Part shown: positions 44,090 through 55,735 of the stretch, in pieces | How positions within the stretch are numbered: the first letter of the stretch is position 1 | Layout: every line of letters begins with the position of its first letter | Assembly (NCBI RefSeq): GCF_902635505.1 | Contig: NC_045431.1 | Coordinates: forward strand, 7,657,001 to 7,721,000 | Origin: Sarcophilus harrisii | Lineage: Eukaryota; Chordata; Mammalia; Dasyuromorphia; Dasyuridae | Direction of reading: 5' to 3' | DNA: 64,000 bases | Notes under the pieces: model-generated | The model's database searches: none | What the model saw: only the letters and a program-made list of their open reading frames with translations | What the model was told of the DNA's origin: nothing | Translations under genes and position numbers: made by a program

Positions 44090-44370
44090 GAGGCAGCATG
44101 GTGTATGTGAAAGAACACCAGACTAGGGGCTGGAAGACCTGAGAGAGTCCCCGTCCTGCCACTACTACCTGTGCTGTGCTGGAAAACCCAGATCACGGCC
44201 AGAGAGAACTTTCTGAAATGTGGAGCTGGTCCCACTATTTCTCTGCTCAAAAATTTTTAGAGGCTCCCCGATTCCTACTGAGTAAGATTCCGATTCTCCC
44301 CACTGACACCACTTTCTCCATATGACATTGCTCTGACTCTCTAATTTTATGAAATATTCTTCTCGTTTAT
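44090..44370 (+). mobile_element. MIR head followed by L2 fragment
   Basis: 44090-44165 is a MIR-like head (gcatggtgtatgtgaaag, ctggaagacctgagag). 44175-44370 is sense L2 (ttctctgctcaaaaatttt, agaggctccccgattcctac). Confidence 0.6.
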
Positions 44371-44374
44371 GTTG

Positions 44375-44560
44375 CATGCTCCAGCCAGGGATATTGTGGT
44401 AAAATTTTAACAACCAGCTTCCCCCCAAACAGGACACATTTAAAAGTTTTATCTGTTTTATCAATAGGGTTAGAGTGAGTAAATGAAGGTCTAATTTCCA
44501 GTGGTTTGCCAAGTGTAAATGCTTGCCCTGAAAATTTAACAACAGACTTCACACAAGCTG
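44375..44560. other. Unclassified, possibly an old DNA transposon
   Basis: Begins gtggtaaaattttaacaacc and ends near gaaaatttaacaacagac, so a similar string recurs at both ends in direct orientation. Family not identified. Confidence 0.3.
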
Positions 44561-45185
44561 GCTTCGTACTAAGTGGAGACCATTAAGCGCCTTCTCCTGT
44601 TTATCTTAGAAAGTCCTTCACTGTCCCTTCTTGAAGCTTTTGCTCCAGGTAGAATACCAATAGTATTAGATTCATATAAGACATACAACTGTAGTAGACA
44701 CATAAATGCGGTCCAGTGACTAACAGCTCCCCTTCTTCTGCCCAACCTCTCCCTCCATTCAACCATGAAATAACTGTGAAGTTACTGAAGTCCAAACCTG
44801 CCAGCTAACGCCAAGTGTTCTGGGCCTGTCTAGCTCACAACATCCCAATGATTTGGCCTTTGGAAACACTTAGAGACCACAGGAATTAAAAAAAAAAAAA
44901 CAAGCACATAATAGGATTAAAAGGGTACAGTCCACTCAAAATAGATGCTGCCCTCCTGTGCCTCAGATTGGATGATGGAAACTCTGCCACACGTCAGGAA
45001 TAATAATCTCCTATGGGCTGACTTTTTATACCCATTCATGCTCAACTAAATCTCTAAATATCCCTAGAGATAGCTTCTCCTTGCCTTTTGAAAGGGATAT
45101 CATCTCATCCCATCAAATGATTTTTAATGCACTTAACATAAAACTACATATTATAGTTAGATATTAGCTACTATCCCACTACTAT
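44561..45185. other. Unrecognised sequence
   Basis: No feature identified. Confidence 0.35.
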
Positions 45186-45189
45186 TGCT

Positions 45190-45335
45190 ATATATTAAAT
45201 ATTCGTGTTTGTGTCGTCTCCCCTTCTCTCCTAAGGACAGTAAGGACTGGATATGGCAATCCAAATCTCTTAATATCTAGCATGGAGTTCTACACATAGT
45301 AGGTGCTGACTTAATTAGTAGGTGCTTTCTAAAGA
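45190..45335 (+). mobile_element. L2 3' end
   Basis: ctcctaaggacagtaaggac then ctagcatggagttctacac and atagtaggtgctgacttaa. Confidence 0.65.
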
Positions 45336-45439
45336 TTCAGGTGTTTTTACTTTTTTTTCTTTTTCTATAAGGGGAGGAGATTGGAGTAGATGATTTCTAA
45401 GTTTTTTTCCCCCCCGCTCCATGAATTTTATATTTGGGA

Positions 45440-45690
45440 AGAAATAATAAGCAGAACCTCCACTTATCTATTGCTTTATATTTTGCAAAGTGCTTTATAT
45501 ATCTTTTTCTGGTTTTATTTTTCAAAATAATTCCATGAAATACATAATGCAAGTATTTCTCCAATTTTTCCAGCTGAGGAAACTGAGACCTCAAAGATTA
45601 GACTCCTTGCATGAGGTTATACAGCTGGCCAGTGGTGGAGAGCTCAGCTTTCTTTCCCTGAAGGATTCTGCTTTTTAATCCTATGCTGTC
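45440..45690 (-). mobile_element. MIR-type SINE
   Basis: attttgcaaagtgctttat, ccagctgaggaaactgaga, gaggttatacagctggcc, then a decayed head. Near full length. Confidence 0.8.
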
Positions 45691-45709
45691 TAGAAAAGAA
45701 AAATTGATT

Positions 45710-45850
45710 TCCAGTCCGAATTTATCACTGACTTACTATACCATGGGAAAGACATTTTACTTCTCTCAAGTTTCTCATCTGTAAAATGGGACCATTGAAC
45801 TAGATGTTCTCAAAGAACATGTCCAGTTCGAACATTCTGAGATTTTATAA
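45710..45850 (+). mobile_element. MIR-related SINE
   Basis: gacattttacttctctcaag, tttctcatctgtaaaatggg, then gttcgaacattctgagattt. Confidence 0.7.
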
Positions 45851-47265
45851 TTTCTTTCCTCTTTTTGAAAGGCTGTTTTAAATGAGTTTGGGTCGTTCTG
45901 CCTCGTAGGTGATGGAAAGAGCGATTTTCAAAAAGAGACATTACAGAAGCTGTCTATTTGACCTCTGAATGACTCGCTTCCTTTTATAAGTGGATGATTT
46001 ATATTTTACAGGGATCAAAATGATTTTTTTCCAGGAAATTTAAACCTCTATTCTTTATTCCTATTCCTGTCACATTGATCTTATTTGCAGATATGAAATG
46101 AGACATTGTTTTGTGATGCCGTGATCTGGAGTTTGAATTAAATAGGAAAAAGAGAGCAGGCTAAATTCCTTTTGTGAAAATACACAATATTTTTAAAAGC
46201 CCCCGGTTTTCCCCTGAAATGAAGACTGATCTTCTAAAGCAGTGATGCTGTATGGCTGTAAGCTGTGGAATAGCACAGTCACTGACGAGTCAGATTAAGA
46301 GTTACCTAGAGGGTAAATGAGATATGAGCATCTTACAAACATAACACACAACAAAGAATAGCACTAGAGAAAGGGATGAAAGGATGTCTTCAGAAATATG
46401 TGAATCAAAGAGAAGTCCAGTCAATTATATTTTCTATCATAACATTATATAGACTAGAATAATTATACTCTTATTGTTAATTATATGTTTATATGTAGTA
46501 TATATTATATGAGCAGAAGCCTTGCAATCATATGGTGAAGGGAAGGGATTCCTGATGGGACAATTTCAGTGTTCTATTAATGTCTAAACAATATCAGGAA
46601 ATCTAGAAGAAAACCCTTAACAGAAGACCCACAAAGGCCACTCTTTGTAGAGGATATACAGAAGGACATAAGCAAGAGTTGTCAAGGACAAAATGAGATA
46701 GAATGAATTATTAGAGAGAATATTCACATTGATAAGATTACAGATCCTTTGAAATGTCACAGAAGAATGAACATTGATTTTTGTCCTTCCAGAGTGTGAG
46801 CTATTCCCTAGTAATAAAGTTGGGCACTTTCAAATGAAGGAATAGATTTGAACCTTGCTATGATGAAGCTCTACACTGAATCCTTGTGACCTGAAAAAGT
46901 TTAAGCTGCTCCAAAAGTATCTCTTATCAAAAGCTGAATATGGCAGGTGGCTCAGGACAGATGATCTTACCTAGATCTAAGTCTGAGTCAGAGAACGATT
47001 GCTTCACTGATCCATTTGAAATGGGAGAAGATCATCTTATGGGTTATGTTTTACGGTTCAAACGTAATATCCTTGTAGATTAAATCATTGTCTCAGGTAG
47101 GGACAAACAGCCCTTCGCTGTAATAAAGAAGCAAGGGCATCGCAAATTCAACTGAAAGATCAATACTCTTTGAAAGGAATTTATTGAATAAATCTAATAA
47201 TGATATAAATGTGAACAACCTTTCTTTACATGTTTACGTTTTCCCCAATCTGTTCTCACTCCTGT
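45851..47265. other. Long stretch without a recognised repeat
   Basis: 45870-46280 looks single-copy. 46530-47160 has a faint old-LINE feel (the string aatgggagaagatcatcttatggg resembles the RTE C-terminus) but not enough for a call. No gene seen. Confidence 0.3.
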
Positions 47266-47269
47266 CAGT

Positions 47270-47470
47270 GTAGCTACTAAATCTCCCCCTAACATATCTT
47301 ATCCATTCCAATCTCTGAGCTTTTGTTCACATTTCCCCTGACTGGATTTCCTCCTTACTTCTCTCTATTTGTCTGTGTCTTATCCTTCCTTTAAAGCTTA
47401 AATCAAGTGCTACCTTTTCCATGAAGTCTCTACTAGTCATTCTAGTCATTGGGGAAGATTGCTTTCTTTA
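47270..47470 (+). mobile_element. L2 3' region
   Basis: tttaaagcttaaatcaagtg, ctaccttttccatgaagtct, the conserved L2 region encoding CHLLQEAF. Confidence 0.65.
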
Positions 47471-47599
47471 GACTGCTAGCTATATTCCATAAAGATTTGC
47501 TCTTGGTCTCTTGCCCTTGTGATAAAAAATACAAAAAGTTAGATTCAGTTGTGAGACTTTGAGATTAGGGTCTTCAAAATATGGATTTTTAAGATGGGA

Positions 47600-47695
47600 T
47601 AGAATTCAGGAATCCCTTCTATAATAATCGAGATGGTTACCCAACCTGTGATTACACTCTTCCAGTGGTAGAGAACTCACTACTTCATGACAATG
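47600..47695 (-). mobile_element. L3/CR1 scrap
   Basis: cttccagtggtagagaactc then actacttcatgacaatg fits the L3 antisense region. Confidence 0.45.
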
Positions 47696-47699
47696 AAGA

Positions 47700-47895
47700 T
47701 TAGAAGTGCTTTTATGGCTGGCGGATTACTTCACACATTACTTCATTTGATCATCACAATAACCTGGTGAGGTAGGTTAACCATTTTACAAATGAGAAAA
47801 TTGAGGTTCAGTGACTTTCCAGTGTTATATAGCTTGTGTCTTAGACAGTATTTTAACTTCATTATGGCTGACCAGAGCTCCAGTACTCCCTCCAT
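47700..47895 (-). mobile_element. MIR SINE
   Basis: cattacttcatttgatcatc, ggtgaggtaggttaaccat, ttttacaaatgagaaaattg, then agcttgtgtcttagacag. Confidence 0.8.
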
Positions 47896-47899
47896 CATA

Positions 47900-48800
47900 C
47901 CAGACTTGCCTATTTCAAACAATCAGTAGGCATTTATTAAGTGTCTGTTATGTTCCAGGCACTGTACTAAGTGCCAAGGAGACAAACAGAAATGAGAACC
48001 AATACCTGTCTTTAGGAGTTTACAATTTAATGGGGATGATAACCTATAAATATACAAATATCAAGCAAGATTTATATAGGATAAATAGGAAATCATAACA
48101 GGGGGAAGACACTGAAATTAAGAGGACTGGGACTTAAAGGCAGACAGGTCGATAATCAGAGGAGAAGGGAGAATCTTCCAGGAATGGAGAAAGGCCAGAG
48201 AAAATGAGTTGCAACAAGTGTTTCTTGTTCATGGAACAGCCAGGAACTCATTGTCACTGGATTGGAGCATACATATTGGGGAAGTAAGGTGTGAGAAGAT
48301 TGGAAAGATAGGAAAGGCAAGATATGAAGGGCTTTGAATGTCTCTCAGAACTTTAACATTTGCTCAAGGCAATAGGAAGCCAGTGGAGTTTATTGAGCAA
48401 GGGTGTGACATTATCAGACCTAGGCTTCAGGAAAGTGACTTTAGTGGCTGAATGGAGGATGGGCTGGAGTGAAGAGAAAGTTGAGGTAAGCAGACCCATC
48501 CACAGGCAGTTATTAGAGCCCACACTAGAGGGATGGCAGTGTCAAAGAATACAAGGGGTGTATATACAAGAGATGTCATAGAGGCGAAACGGGCAATCGA
48601 TTGGAAATGGTCGTGAGTGGGGAGGAGGCTGGGAGAGAGTGAGGAATCTAGGATTGTGGGCCTAATGGACTAGGACGATGTGGAGCATCGTTTAGCAAAG
48701 ATTAGAGCCTAGAGCTCTAGAAGTGGAGCAAAGTTTAGGAGGAAAGAAGATGGATTTCATGTTGGACATATTGAGTTTAATATGCTTATTGCACATCCAT
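47900..48800 (-). mobile_element. L2, ~900 bp of ORF2 and 3' end
   Basis: The best-preserved L2 here, in reverse: gcatttattaagtgtctgtt, ggcactgtactaagtgcca, aggagtttacaatttaatgg, ttgttcatggaacagccagg, ggaagccagtggagtttatt, ggctgaatggaggatgggct and atggatttcatgttggacat. Confidence 0.9.
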
Positions 48801-48969
48801 TATTTCATAAAGCAACCTATTTCATTTGTTAGGAAGTTTTTTTTCTTCTGCTGAGCATAAATCTGCCTCCTTTTAATTTGATCTGGAGCTGCACAAAATA
48901 AGCCTAATCCCTTTTCCACATTACAGTATGTGAGATAATTTTAACAGTATTTTTGCTTTTGCCCAGTTA

Positions 48970-51590
48970 CATATCAGGATACTTTTAAACATTCATTTTT
49001 ACAATATTTTTCTGCTTTCTTCCCTTCTCATCCTCTGAAAATGCAATTTGATATAGATTATACATGTGTGATCATGTAAAACACATTTCCATATTAGTTA
49101 TAAAAGAAGAAACAGGAAAAAAGGAAGGAAAAAAGACAAAGAATAAAGTGAAAAAATATGTTCATCAGTTTTTTAAAAAATATGTATGTAGATAACATTT
49201 TCCTTCATGAGTCTTTTGTACTTGTTTTGTATTGTTGGATCTCATTCATAGCAGATCATCACACATTGCTGCTGATACTATGTATAATGTTTGTACAATG
49301 TTTTCTTGTTTCACTTTATATCAGTTCATGCAAGTCTTTTGAGGTTTTCCGGGAATCTGCCCATTCATTTCTTTTTGCACAATAGTATTTCTCTATGTTC
49401 ACATACTACAGCTTGTTCAACCATTCTCCAGTTGATGGGCATCCCCTCAATTTCCAATATTTTGCACCATGAAAAGGACTGCTATAAATATTTTTGCACA
49501 TGTAAGTTCTTTCCTCTTAAAAGGATCGCTCTGGAAACCTAGCAGTATATTGCTAGATCAAATGGTGTGCACAGTTTAGTTGCTTTGGGGAATAATTTCA
49601 AATTCTCTCTAGCTCACTATTCCATCAATAATGCATTAGTGTCCCAATTTTTCCATATCCTCTCCAACACTTATCGTTTTCTGTTTGTCATATTAGCCAA
49701 TCTGAAAGGAGTGAGGTGGTACCTCAGAACTGTTCTCATTTGCATTTTTCTAATTATTCTAATATAATTAGAGCACTATAGGCAACTCTGAATTTTTCAT
49801 CTGAAAACTGTGTGTTCATATCCTCTGACCATTTATCAGTTGAGGAATGACTGGTATTTTTTTATAAATTTAACTCAATTATATATCTGAGAAATAAATT
49901 TATCAGAAATATTATTGTAAAGATTGTTTTTTTCAGCTTCCTGCTTTCCTTCTCATTTTAGTTAAATTGATTTTGTTTGGGCAAATCCTTTTAAATTTAA
50001 TACAATCAATATTATTTATTTTACATTTTATAATGCTCTCTATCTCTTGTTCATGGATTTGTAACTCACTTAAGTTCTTTAAGAATTTGGATGCTTAAGG
50101 GTTCTGATCAAGCCCTCATTTCTAAAATATATAGAGATTTGACTCAAATTTATAAGAATATAAGACATTGTCCACCTGATAAATGGCCAAAGGATAAGAA
50201 CAGACAATTTTCAGATGAAGACATTAAAACCATTTCTAGTCATATGAAAAAATGCTCTAAATCACTATTGATCAATATTAATACAAATTAAGACAATTCT
50301 GAGGTACCACTACACACCTCTAAGATGACAGGAAAACATAATGATGAATGTTAAAGGGGATATGGAAAAACTGGGACACTTAATACATTCATTGTTGGTG
50401 GAGTCGTGATCTGACCCAACCATTCTGTAGAGCAATTTGGAACTATGACCAAAGGGCTATCAAACTGTGCATATCCTTTGATCCTGAAATGTTTTTTTTA
50501 CTGGGCTTATATTCCAAAAAGATCTTAAAGGAGGGAACGGGACCCCTATGTGCAAAAATGTTTGTGGCAGCCCAATTTTTCTGCCCTATCTTTCTTATAT
50601 GATTTTAAGCTTCCTTTTAGTTCCCCTTGAGTTGTTTTGGGGCTTAAGACCAGTCTATTTTTCGTTGTGGTTTTACCCAGAGGTGCTTTGAGACTGTTAA
50701 ACTCTTCTGAGTTTGTGTCTTGATCTTTCTTGTCACCACAATAACTTTCTATGGTCAGATTATCTTTGTTATTTTGGGGTTTTACTCATCTCTTTTGGTC
50801 TTTTCACTTTCTTTTAAATTTGACCTTGCTTCCAGGGTGGAAAGGGCAGTATATCAGGCTTATTGTGCCAGAGGCTGTAGGCTGCACTAATGTTGCCTTG
50901 AGACACTGGGGTTTCTCATGTCTGGTGCTGAACTGAGGGGGTGGAGTGGAGGGATGGGGTCGTGGCTAGTACTGCTGGAGATGCTAGGAGTTTGGCAGTT
51001 TACCTGGTAATAGTCAGGTTGTAGTTCTGGTGTCTGGCGTGTGGTGGCAGTGGGATATTTCTGCATTTCCTCAAGTGATATAGTGAAAAAAATGGTAATC
51101 TGGCCACTGGTGGCTGCTGTGTGATTAGGTACCTGTAGGGTTGATGTTTACCTGTTTGTCAGGACTACACTGAAGAATGTGAAGGTCTGCCCTCTGGAAA
51201 TTGCCTGAAGCATGAGGTGGTTCTCAGGGCTGAAGTCTGCCTATTTCCTTGGTTTTGGTGGGATAGTGGTGGTAGTGAAGGTCCTGTTTTGGTAGTTGAC
51301 CACTACACTACATTGGGGCTCAGAATCTCCTGCTGATTTGCTGAAGTGGGTCTTACTCATAACTTGTTGGGGCACGTCTGTTCTGGTCTTCTCTCTCCTT
51401 TTACCAAGTGAGACAATCTTGCCTGCCAATCTTCCAAGTTTCTCAGGTTCAAAGATTGTTTTATCTTGTCTTTTTGCTGATTCTGATGTTCCAAGATTTG
51501 ATTGTAGATGCTAATTTTATGGTTATTTGGAGATGAATGTGGGAGAATTATGTGATCTACTGTTTATTTCACCATCTTGGTTCCCCAAAG
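48970..51590 (-). mobile_element. Rearranged L1: 5' UTR, inverted ORF2 piece, ORF2-3' UTR
   Basis: Three parts adjoin. 48970-50070 is reverse L1 3' UTR and ORF2 C-terminal half (agttgatgggcatcccctca, gccaatctgaaaggagtgag). 50085-50570 is sense L1 ORF2 (frame 50091-50291 reads HCPPDKWPKDKNRQFSDEDI) with no 3' end. 50580-51590 is GC-richer reverse L1 5' UTR ending caccatcttggttcccc. The two ORF2 parts cover overlapping regions but are not close copies, so a simple twin-priming inversion does not explain it. Confidence 0.7.
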
Positions 51591-51594
51591 TTTG

Positions 51595-53300
51595 TACATG
51601 AGCTAATTGAGAACACTTTATCCCCTTTATCTTCTCTCAACCAGGCTAAACATCCCTAGTTATTCAATTATTTCTTAAATGACATGGTTTCCAAACTTCT
51701 CATGCCCATAGCACTGTGAAGACCCTCTGTTGTGTTGATATTCCTCTTTTTTGTTTAATAGCCTTTTATTTACAGGTTGTATGTATGGGTAACTTTACAG
51801 CATTAACAATTGCCAAACCTCTTGTTCCAATTTTTCATCTCTTACCCCCCCCCCACTCCCTCCCCCAGATGGCAGGATGACCAGTAGATGTTAAATATAT
51901 TAAAATATAAATTTGATACACAATAAGTATACATGACCAAACCATTATTTTGCTGTACAAAAAGAATCAGACTCTGAAATATTGTACAATTAGCTTGTGA
52001 AGGAAATCCAAAATGCAGGTGGGCATAAATAGAGGGATTGGGAATTCAATGTAATGATTTTTAGTCATCTCCCAGAGTTCTTTCTCTGGGCGTAGCTGGT
52101 TCAGTTCATTACTGCTCCGTTGGAAATGACTTGGTTGATCTCATTGCTGAAGATGGCCAGGTCCATCAGAACTGGTCATCATATAGTATTGTTGTTGAAG
52201 TATAGAATGATTTCCTGGTCCTGCTCATTTCACTCAGCATCAGTTTGTGTAAGTCTCTCCAGGCCTTTCTGAAATTATCCTGTTGGTCATTTCTTACAGA
52301 ACAGTAATATTCCATAATATTCATATACCACAATTTATTCAGCCATTCTCCAACTGATGGACATCCATTCAGTTTCCAGTTTTTAGCCACTACAAAAAGG
52401 GCTGCCACAAACATTTGTGCACATACAGCTCCCTTTCCCTTCTTTAGTATCTCTTTGGGATATAATCCCAGTAGTAACACTGCTGGATCAAAGGGTATGC
52501 ACAGTTTGATAACTTTTTGAGCATAGTTCCAAACTACTCTCCAGAATGGTTGGATTCGTTCACAACTCCACCTGCAATGCATCAATGTCCCAGTTTTCCC
52601 GCATCCCCTCCAACAATCTGTTGATATTCCTCTTAAAAATGTGGCCTTCAGAATCAAACACCTGATGTGGTCTGCTCAGGGCAGAATGCAGAATTATTTG
52701 GACATAGACCTCTAGCATGTGGAACATTCACATTATGATTCTGGCTCATATTAAGTTTAGAATCAATTAAAATCTTTGTCTTTCAAAGGCTTTCAGTCTT
52801 TAAACCTTTGACTTTATTCTTACATTTGTACTGTTGTTGATTTTTTTTCTAACATAAAAGTGGGATCTTACATATTTTTTGGTAAATTCATTTTGTTGAT
52901 ATTAATTAGTCCACAATTTCAACCCGTTGGATTTTTTCTGAGTTTTGTTTCATTATTCATTCATTATGGGTATCTTTGTTATTATAGAATTGAGAATTAG
53001 GAGTTTTAAAAATAATGTAGCCATTGATTAAAAAAAATTGGCTAAAACAGGACAAAGGACAAAGCCTTGTGGGATGCCATTAGAAATCCCTAGTCTGCAA
53101 CCATTCATTAATCAACATTCTTGGGAAATGGTTATTCAGCTAGTTACAAATCCACTTCACATTTTTTTCCATCTTATTAAGACTATCATGAGGGACATTT
53201 GTCGAATGCCTTGTTGAAATCCCTACATAACAAATCAATTATATTTATCTAATCCGGATGTCTTGTAGACAATGCAAAGTAAACATGTTTAAAAAGAGAA
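51595..53300 (-). mobile_element. L3/CR1 LINE split by a young L1
   Basis: Reverse L3: ccaggctaaacatccctag, aaatgacatggtttccaaac before the L1, then aaaaatgtggccttcagaatc, tgatgtggtctgctcaggg, gtgggatgccattagaaat, ttacaaatccacttcacat and gtcgaatgccttgttgaaat (RT motif DFSKAFD in reverse). The halves fit once 51749-52634 is set aside. Confidence 0.85.
51749..52618 (-). mobile_element. Young L1, 5'-truncated, open ORF2 C-terminus, perfect target duplication
   Basis: 870 bp on the minus strand. The frame closing at 52166 is open throughout the L1 part and reads CGKTGTLMHCRWSCERIQPF, then LLLGLYPKEI, MFVAALFVVAKNWKLNGCPS, LNKLWYMNIMEYYCSVRND and LSEMSRTRKSFY, aligning with the C-terminal end of mammalian L1 ORF2. 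A 417-bp 3' UTR and A-rich end follow. tgttgatattcctctt flanks it exactly (51733-51748, 52619-52634). Confidence 0.97.
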
Positions 53301-53319
53301 CTTTGTCTTTCTTCCCAAC

Positions 53320-54370
53320 TCTCCTTTATTTCAAACTTCCCTGTTCCTGTGAAACACCCACGTTTTCTCATCCTCCTATGTTGGCAATTTTGATGTCATT
53401 CTCAATGCCTTCTTCTCTCTAATGCGACATATCTAATCAATGGGCAAGCCTTGTAATTTCTAGCTCCCCAACATCTCTCTCCTATGTCCAATCACCCAAC
53501 TGTTATCCTGGTTCAAGCCTGGATCACTTCTAGAGTAGGGCATTAGCTTCTTGGTCTCCCCACCTCAAATCTCTCTCTTCTCTCACCCTTCCTCCACACA
53601 GCTGAGAGAGGGATTTTTCTGTGTTGAGTCTGATTTGTAGAGGGCTGAAACTCTGGAGAAGAATACTTGAAACATGGATACTTAAAACAAGGTGTTAACT
53701 CAGTAGAATTGATGAGATGATGGTTTTCTAGCATACATATACTAAGTACTTAGCATGGTGATATAATGGTTCTCTAGTTCACAAATAATCAGTATGCTAT
53801 AATGGTGCAATTACAATTAGGTAAATAAAGGCTAAGAAGGACCGGAAATGAGGTATTCTATCTTTGACCATCCTCCTGGTGGTTCTCCTGCTTCCTGCAT
53901 GACTCCACTAAGATAAAGGCTGGCCCCAAAGTCCTCCAGAAAGCTAGCCTGAACTTTAAAGTATTTTCCCTATTAAATGAACTCAAATGGCTCCCTATTA
54001 CTTTAGGATCAAACAGAAATTGCTTTATTTGATATGGAGATCTCCATAACATTATCCCAGCCTTCTTACATGTTATTTCCCTCTGCAAACTCTATGGTCC
54101 AAATATCCTGGCCTGCCTTCTACTCTTTAGACACGACACTCTTCTATTTCTTTCTATGCTTTTTCACCTTTTCCCCAAATCTGGAATTTTATTCTTCCTT
54201 GACCTTTGGGAATTCCTGCATTTCTTTAAGAATCAGCTCAAGAATCATCTTCATTGGAGGCTTGATATAGAATCTCATGCTAGTGCCTCAATCCCCAATG
54301 TTATCGTATGTCTGCTTTGCATGAATTTTGCATGTGTGCATATTTGTACGAATTTTCATAGCTGCTAGAA
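53320..54370 (+). mobile_element. L2-like LINE split by an LTR
   Basis: Sense L2: tcaatgggcaagccttgtaa, ggttcaagcctggatcactt, cttggtctccccacctcaaa before the LTR, then aactcaaatggctccctatt, actttaggatcaaacag, atctggaattttattcttcc and aagaatcagctcaagaatc after it. Confidence 0.75.
53620..53962 (+). mobile_element. Solo LTR of an endogenous retrovirus, inserted in L2
   Basis: A ~340-bp fossil LTR in sense orientation, shown by its alignment to the longer relative at 62333-62736: shared strings include ggagaag, acttgaaac, gaattgatgaga and ccatcctcctggtggttctc, then gctagcctgaac at the end. Flanks tttttc and attttc may be a decayed 6-bp duplication. It is shorter than its relative, with no internal retroviral part beside it. 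Confidence 0.75.
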
Positions 54371-54405
54371 TATAAACTCATTAAAGAAGAGCCACATACA
54401 CACAC

Positions 54406-54408
<3 letters not shown>

Positions 54409-54444
<36 letters not shown>
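54409..54444. repeat. (GT)n microsatellite
   Basis: About 18 uninterrupted TG units preceded by an imperfect ACACAC-GTCTG junction, which makes a small CA/GT inverted pair. Confidence 0.95.
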
Positions 54445-54447
<3 letters not shown>

Positions 54448-54610
54448 AAGGAGAAGGGAAAAGAAAGGAAGTCCGTAAGCGTACTTACAAATTTTCCTTC
54501 AGAATCTAAATTAGAAATTATTAGAAGCCACCATGAGTTCACAAAGAAGTCTTGCCACATAACTCAATCCTCCATTTCATTTTGACAAGGTTATTAGACT
54601 GATAGATTAA

Positions 54611-54660
54611 ACACACACACACACACATACACACACACAAACATACACATGTACACACAC
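54611..54660. repeat. (CA)n microsatellite, imperfect
   Basis: Interrupted ACAC run about 170 bp from the GT tract and of complementary phase. Confidence 0.95.
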
Positions 54661-54959
54661 ATTCTTTTGTAAAATTTTATTTGAGACTGGGGCCAAGCTT
54701 ATGTAAGCAGGTAGAAAGGAAGCTTTCCCTACTATTAAAATTTAGGATGTTGGAATATTTCTAGTTCCTTAATGATTTCTCAAAAACTATCAACAGTACT
54801 TCTAAAACCATACGTCCATATATTTCAGAATTTTGTTACATAATTCATCTGTGGCTAAAGGTTTGTCTAGATTGTATATTTATATATGGTATAGATTGTA
54901 TATAAGATTTGTATATAATAAAGATTTGTATCTATCATCTCATCATCTATTAGAAGCTT

Positions 54960-55235
54960 CACTTCTTTTTTCCCATTCTGGTTTAGCCTCAGCCTCACAA
55001 CTGACAGCTTAAGGAACTCCCCAGATTGCTATACATCCTCGCTAGAAGCCTTCCTTTCTCAAGGGTATCCTCTCCTCTTTTATCAGCTTCCCTTTATATT
55101 TTGTCTTCTCCTATTAGAATGTAAGAACTTTGAAAGAAGAGATCATCTTATTTGTTTGTTTGTTTTTAAATCTGTATCCTCAACACTTAGCAAAGTGTCT
55201 AACCCATAGTAAGTCCTTAAAAGGAGTTGAATAGA
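54960..55235 (+). mobile_element. L2 3' end
   Basis: ctattagaatgtaagaactt, tgaaagaagagatcatct, ctgtatcctcaacacttagc, then catagtaagtccttaaaagg. Confidence 0.8.
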
Positions 55236-55309
55236 TATATTTATTTGTTGTCTATTGATCTTATGTCACCTGCCAGCTCTAAACTGGTCTATCTTGAAGA
55301 AAAATGTAG

Positions 55310-55735
55310 AATTTTGTAATGAATTCTTGAGCCAGTCATTATTTTTGGCCTAATGATCCCGCTATTGGGCATATAGGGATAGATCAAAGTCCCAGTACAT
55401 AAGAAAACATTCATAGCAACCCTTTTTGCGTTGGCCAAAAAACCCCATGACAAAGTAGAATATACATTGAGGAAAATGGCTGAAAAATTGTGCTATATGA
55501 AGGCAATAGAATATTACTGCATAATTCTCTGAGGAATTCCGAGAAATATGGAAAGACATCAACTGATACTAAGTAAAGCAAGTAAACATGGAGAACAATG
55601 TAAGCAATGACTATAATATGGTAATGTGAATCAAAATCGATGAAAACTGAAAAGATATTTGAATTCTGAATAAAATGCAATGATCAGTACTGTTTATGGA
55701 ATATGGGTGGAGATAGAAACAAAAATAGAATGGAA
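55310..55735 (+). mobile_element. Old L1 ORF2 C-terminus
   Basis: cctaatgatcccgctattgg, atagcaaccctttttgcgtt, gaaaatggctgaaaaattg, gaatattactgcataattct and tgatactaagtaaagcaag follow L1 ORF2's end, in a lineage clearly different from the young copies. Confidence 0.75.

Noticed and set aside
50085-50570. Simple twin-priming inversion of the L1 at 48970
   Set aside because: The inverted part covers a region that is also present in the uninverted part, which twin priming does not give.
52166-52657. 163-residue frame as a host gene
   Set aside because: It is the C-terminus of L1 ORF2 in a young 5'-truncated insertion.
54409-54660. (GT)n and (CA)n tracts as a designed inverted repeat
   Set aside because: Two independent dinucleotide tracts ~170 bp apart are enough to explain the complementarity.
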